Shown: piece after piece, positions 61,367 to 64,000 of the stretch | How the letters are laid out: every line of letters starts with the position of its first letter | Numbering within the stretch: position 1 is the stretch's first letter | From: Thiohalospira halophila DSM 15071 | GTDB lineage: Bacteria > Pseudomonadota > Gammaproteobacteria > Thiohalospirales > Thiohalospiraceae | Direction: 5' to 3' | DNA: 64,000 bases | Assembly: GCF_900112605.1 (NCBI RefSeq) | Contig: NZ_FOMJ01000009.1 | Coordinates: forward strand, 50,241 to 114,240 | Notes under the pieces: model-generated | What the model was told of the DNA's origin: nothing | The model's database searches: none | The model's input: only the letters and a program-made list of their open reading frames with translations | Program-made: the position numbers and the translations under genes

Positions 61367-62464
61367 CTATTTTTGGGTTTCATCGTTATTTTCCGGCAGG
61401 AAGAGCACCGGCTCGCCCACCTGATCTAAGTATTCGATACTCGATGCCGACTCCCGTATCTGCTGTCTAGCTGCTTCCTTAGAATCGGCATCTTTAGTTT
61501 CTTCCTCTTCCTCACCTTGTGCTTGCTCGGAAACCCTAAGCTCAATATTGAAACCACGATCGATCCTATTCGCAATCTTGTTCAGTGAGTGCCGCACTTC
61601 AGTTGCAACCTCGTTTCTTCTAGAGGAATCAAGATGGTCACCAAACTTTTCCATGAGCTCGTTCGCAAGCTCATCTAATTTTGGACTCACAATCGATGCG
61701 GCATGCTCTTCAATTCCAGCAAGCTTATCTTCAGGAACCTCGTTTGAAACTAGCTCTTTCTTGAGCTTTTTAATCTCCAACAGCTGTTTATATAGAGCCA
61801 CTATTCTCTCGACTGCAATTGCGATCGATGCACCGATTTCAGGTATATAATCGAGAAAAACGGATAGTTCACTGGACGATATTTGACGAATTTCTAACGG
61901 CTCACGCTGCCCCGTGGCAAGCTCAGAAAAAACCAGGAGAGATTTTTCGATCTCAATTAACTCTAGACCAAACCCTTTTAAATTATCCTTAACATATGAG
62001 CGCGGGATCACAATCCCCACTTCGCACTCATTTATTTCCAATTTATCTTCGCCAACACCAAAGTACTCAAGCCCACCCACCAACGCTGACAATTGAGTTT
62101 CAGTGCCACTCAAGTCCTCGTGGAGGTCTTTCATTTCCTCCAGCGCAGTTTGCGGAGTAATTTGGTTTCGCTCAAAGATAGACCTTACTCTTGCCTCGAG
62201 CTTTTTACCAAACTCCCCTGAGACACCTAGCTCCTCCATCGCATCGCGCCACGCAGGGCTAAAACCATCAACCGGCGACCCTTCCAATCTGTTGTAAAGA
62301 TTTGTTAAATGATTAGATAGTTGTTGCTGGTGGTTTGGTTGCTGGGGTTGATTGATTTGATTCTGCAGCGCCTGCACAGCCTGATTTATAAGCGATACTG
62401 ATTCAACGCGCGCCATTTCTTTCTTAAGCGCTTTGGCAATAATGTGTAGTTTTGTCGTATTCAT
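61367..62464 (-). CDS. Unknown coiled-coil protein, possible integron gene cassette
   Basis: The 365-residue acidic protein is AT-richer than its surroundings and not assigned to a named family. It is mostly helical, with a Gln/Asn-rich stretch near residues 30-50 (QNQINQPQQPNHQQQL), a hydrophobic patch around 208-222 (IGASIAIAVERIVAL), a charged coiled coil (KQLLEIKKLKKEL) and an acidic tail (GEEEEETKDADSKE). There is no signal peptide, nuclease or ATPase motif. The ATG lies 24 bp downstream of an attC-like R' box, the usual place for a cassette ORF. A hairpin (61307-61327) beyond the stop may be a terminator or decayed attC. Confidence 0.75.
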   Translation of the reverse strand: MNTTKLHIIAKALKKEMARVESVSLINQAVQALQNQINQPQQPNHQQQLSNHLTNLYNRLEGSPVDGFSPAWRDAMEELGVSGEFGKKLEARVRSIFERNQITPQTALEEMKDLHEDLSGTETQLSALVGGLEYFGVGEDKLEINECEVGIVIPRSYVKDNLKGFGLELIEIEKSLLVFSELATGQREPLEIRQISSSELSVFLDYIPEIGASIAIAVERIVALYKQLLEIKKLKKELVSNEVPEDKLAGIEEHAASIVSPKLDELANELMEKFGDHLDSSRRNEVATEVRHSLNKIANRIDRGFNIELRVSEQAQGEEEEETKDADSKEAARQQIRESASSIEYLDQVGEPVLFLPENNDETQK

Positions 62465-62487
62465 GATCTAGCTCTAAGCCCCCGAAA

Positions 62488-62544
62488 ATCTAACCGTAGT
62501 TCGGAGCCGCTCACTGGCGCGTCGGCTCCTAGCGCTTGTTAAAG
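62488..62544 (-). repeat. attC-like integron recombination site (57 bp)
   Basis: On the minus strand the site runs from CTTTAAC (62544-62538), a 6/7 match to the R'' core RYYYAAC, to GTTAGAT (62494-62488), a full match to the R' core GTTRRRY. Between them GGAGCCG and CGGCTCC form the inner L arms with a 13-nt loop, flanked by AAGCGCTA and GAACTACG. Size, order and imperfect symmetry fit an attC. It sits exactly between two same-strand ORFs and contains the upstream stop codon. Confidence 0.65.
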
Positions 62545-62885
62545 CGTTTTTCCGTCCACCTACTAACCAAGACTTCTTTGTTTGAAAATACAAAGAAGTC
62601 CTCTTCCTTCAAACCACGAAACCGAACCGCGGTGTGCGACCCCCACCCCAGTCGAAAAACTACTGCACCTTTGAGAAAAAGGAGCTCATCTGCTGCAGGA
62701 TTACTTTCATCTTGGGGGTCTCTGTCACTTTCGCTCACGGTTAGACGCACAAACGCTGCCGAATTCCTCAAAGAGCGACCTTCACTTTCTCAATACGAAC
62801 GCCACTCGCTTGCATCGTCATCTGGGAAAGAAAGCTGAGCGCGCCAGAAAGCACCAGTGGTAAAACAATAACAAAAACTGATCAT
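62529..62885 (-). pseudogene. Small ORF with an in-frame stop, ending in the attC-like site
   Basis: A 119-codon frame opens at ATG 62885, meets TGA at 62792-62790 after WRSY, and continues in the same frame to a TAG at 62529 inside the attC-like site. Both halves read like one protein (FWRAQLSFPDDDASEWRSY, then ESEGRSLRNSAAFVRLTV). The downstream part could also start at TTG 62771 after GAAGG, giving 80 residues (ELLFLKGAVVFRLGWGSH). It is either a nonsense-mutated cassette gene or a short gene with a rare start. No family is recognised. Confidence 0.4.
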
Positions 62886-62933
62886 TCTCCATTTGACCAG
62901 CCTCTTCCCTTTTACTTTTCGGATCGCCGGACA

Positions 62934-63899
62934 CTAACTGTCGGGTCCCGGGTGATTCCGTGGCTTTCGATGAAATAGATCGGGCCGCTCGGCGTACCAG
63001 CTTTTCATCGCCTGAATGGGCGGCTGGTGGTCCAGGGCCTTCTGCGGTAGGTGGTGATTGTACAGATGCACGTACCGCTTGAGCGTCTGCTCCAGACTGG
63101 CCCGGCTGTCGAAGTGGTGCGTCGCCAGGACCTCGCTAATGCGGCCGTTGAAACGCTCCACCATGCCGTTGGTCTGCGGCGTTTTCGGCCGGGTCAGCCG
63201 GTGCTCGATGCCCAGGGCCTCGCAGAGCTGGTCGAACTCGTGGTCACCGGAGGCGCCCTTGGCTCGCACCCCGAACAGCCGGTCGGTGAACTCCTTGCCG
63301 TTGTCGGTGAGCAGGGTCCGGATACGGACCGGGCAGGCCTTGTGCAGCTTGCGCAGGAAGCGCCGGGCCGTCGAGGCGCTCTTGTCAGCGCAGATGTCCA
63401 CAAACACCCAGCGAGTGGCCCGGTCGATGGCGACAAACAGATACCGCCGCCGGTCCTCGTCAGCCATCTGCGGGAGGTACTTCACGTCGACATGCAGATA
63501 GCCCGGGTCGTAGGCCTGGAAGGGCTTGGACGGCCGCCGCGGCTTCGCCTCGGTGGGCATGGTCGAGATCCCGTGGCGTTTGAGCAGCCGATGGACCGCC
63601 GAGCGGGAGGCGTTCTCGTTGAGGAACTCCCGGGTGACGGCGAGCATGTCCTCCAGGGACAGCCACAGCGTCCGGCGCAGGGCCACCACCACCGCCTCCT
63701 GCTCCGGCGTCAGGGTCGTACGCAGCCGGTGGGCCGTATGCGAGCCGTCTTCGGTGGTCTCTCGTTTGCGCCAGCGGCGGATGGTGTCCTCGGAGACCCC
63801 GAACTCCCGGGCCAGCTCCCGGACCGGCTTGTCCGAGGCCTGGATGGCCGCCCGACGGGCCGGCGTGGTGGTCGCGTTCTTGTGCAACCGGATGTCCAT
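62934..63899 (-). CDS. IS481-family transposase
   Basis: The 321-residue protein has an N-terminal helix-turn-helix (KPVRELAREFGVSEDTIRRW), a second DNA-binding region and an rve integrase core with DDE residues: D in LHVDVKYLP, D in LLTDNGKEF and E in NGMVERFNGRISE. It ends YNHHLPQKALDHQPPIQAM, typical of IS481. The reading frame is intact. Its stop codon TAG lies 3 bp beyond the left inverted repeat and so comes from the target DNA. Confidence 0.93.
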   Translation of the reverse strand: MDIRLHKNATTTPARRAAIQASDKPVRELAREFGVSEDTIRRWRKRETTEDGSHTAHRLRTTLTPEQEAVVVALRRTLWLSLEDMLAVTREFLNENASRSAVHRLLKRHGISTMPTEAKPRRPSKPFQAYDPGYLHVDVKYLPQMADEDRRRYLFVAIDRATRWVFVDICADKSASTARRFLRKLHKACPVRIRTLLTDNGKEFTDRLFGVRAKGASGDHEFDQLCEALGIEHRLTRPKTPQTNGMVERFNGRISEVLATHHFDSRASLEQTLKRYVHLYNHHLPQKALDHQPPIQAMKSWYAERPDLFHRKPRNHPGPDS

Positions 63900-64000
63900 C
63901 AGGCCCGTCTCCGTAGCTGGTCCAGGAAGTCCCGCATCACGGCGCGACTGGTGAACAGTGCCCGGCGCCGGCGGTCAATGCAATCGTCGGGGACATGACA
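62939..64000 (-). mobile_element. IS481-family insertion sequence, right end at the window edge
   Basis: The ends are imperfect inverted repeats beginning TGTC: the left end TGTCGGGTCCCGGGTGATT at 62939 and the right end, read inward, TGTCATGTCCCCGACGATT at 64000, matching at 13 of 19. The element is 1062 bp with one transposase. The flank next to the left end, read outward, is GTTAGT, like the NCTAGN-type targets of IS481. The right flank is outside the window, so the target duplication cannot be checked. Confidence 0.8.

Noticed and set aside
62536..62838. 100-codon plus-strand ORF across the broken cassette gene
   Set aside because: Ser/Arg-rich composition typical of a mirror frame, and it runs through the attC-like site from the wrong direction.

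Overview
The window looks like a chromosomal segment of a GC-rich (most genes strongly G/C-ending) Gram-negative gammaproteobacterium. Support comes from haem genes hemC-hemD-hemX-hemY, lipid A acyltransferase and heptose-phosphatase genes, the dsbD-cutA-fxsA-groSL neighbourhood also known from Escherichia coli, glnE, bfd-bfr, and many acidic proteins. This fits a halophilic or haloalkaliphilic Ectothiorhodospiraceae-like organism, but the genus is inference. No rRNA, tRNA, CRISPR array or prophage was recognised.

Layout: 0-8 kb holds a membrane PDC/Cache sensor with an RpoN-like promoter and terminator in front of it, an SMR exporter, an epimerase-like protein, a flavo-iron-sulfur reductase and the coupled haem operon hemCDXY. 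8-17 kb holds a thioredoxin-like protein, an SDR, TspO, TmcA, a DUF427 protein, an unknown protein preceded by a perfect palindrome, a MerR regulator coupled to a Mut7-C protein, an outer-membrane barrel, a MidA-like methyltransferase and uppP. 17-23.5 kb is a CBS protein and a cyd operon (cydA-cydB of the cyanide-insensitive type, cydD, cydC). 23.8-32 kb is housekeeping: RNase II-like, adk, gor, aroE, a Fur-box-controlled bfd followed by bfr, and hemB.

32.1-35.7 kb is an accessory island of more AT-rich composition between hemB and mlaC. It carries a tightly spaced pair, an AAA+ ATPase and a subtilisin-like S8 peptidase. This is the best candidate for an uncharacterised conflict or defence system here. 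35.8-61.3 kb returns to core genes: mlaC, uvrA, an MFS exporter, ssb, dsbD-cutA-fxsA, groES-groEL under CIRCE control, glnE, ilvE, gmhB, a glcF-like gene, a 2Fe-2S protein, an lpxL-like gene, pcm, thiC behind a TPP riboswitch, and a DEAD-box helicase with a long structured leader. Between a hydrolase gene and lpxL lies a compact RNA gene with its own promoter, a Fur-box-like site on that promoter and a strong terminator: a candidate iron-controlled small RNA.

61.3-64 kb is a second AT-rich accessory patch. It holds a 365-aa unknown protein, an integron attC-like site, a broken small ORF ending inside that site, and an IS481-family insertion sequence whose right inverted repeat coincides with the window end. 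The attC-like site suggests integron gene cassettes without a visible integrase. Iron and haem recur through the window: hemCDXY, hemB, bfd-bfr, two Fur-box-like sites, cytochrome bd genes and several iron-sulfur proteins.
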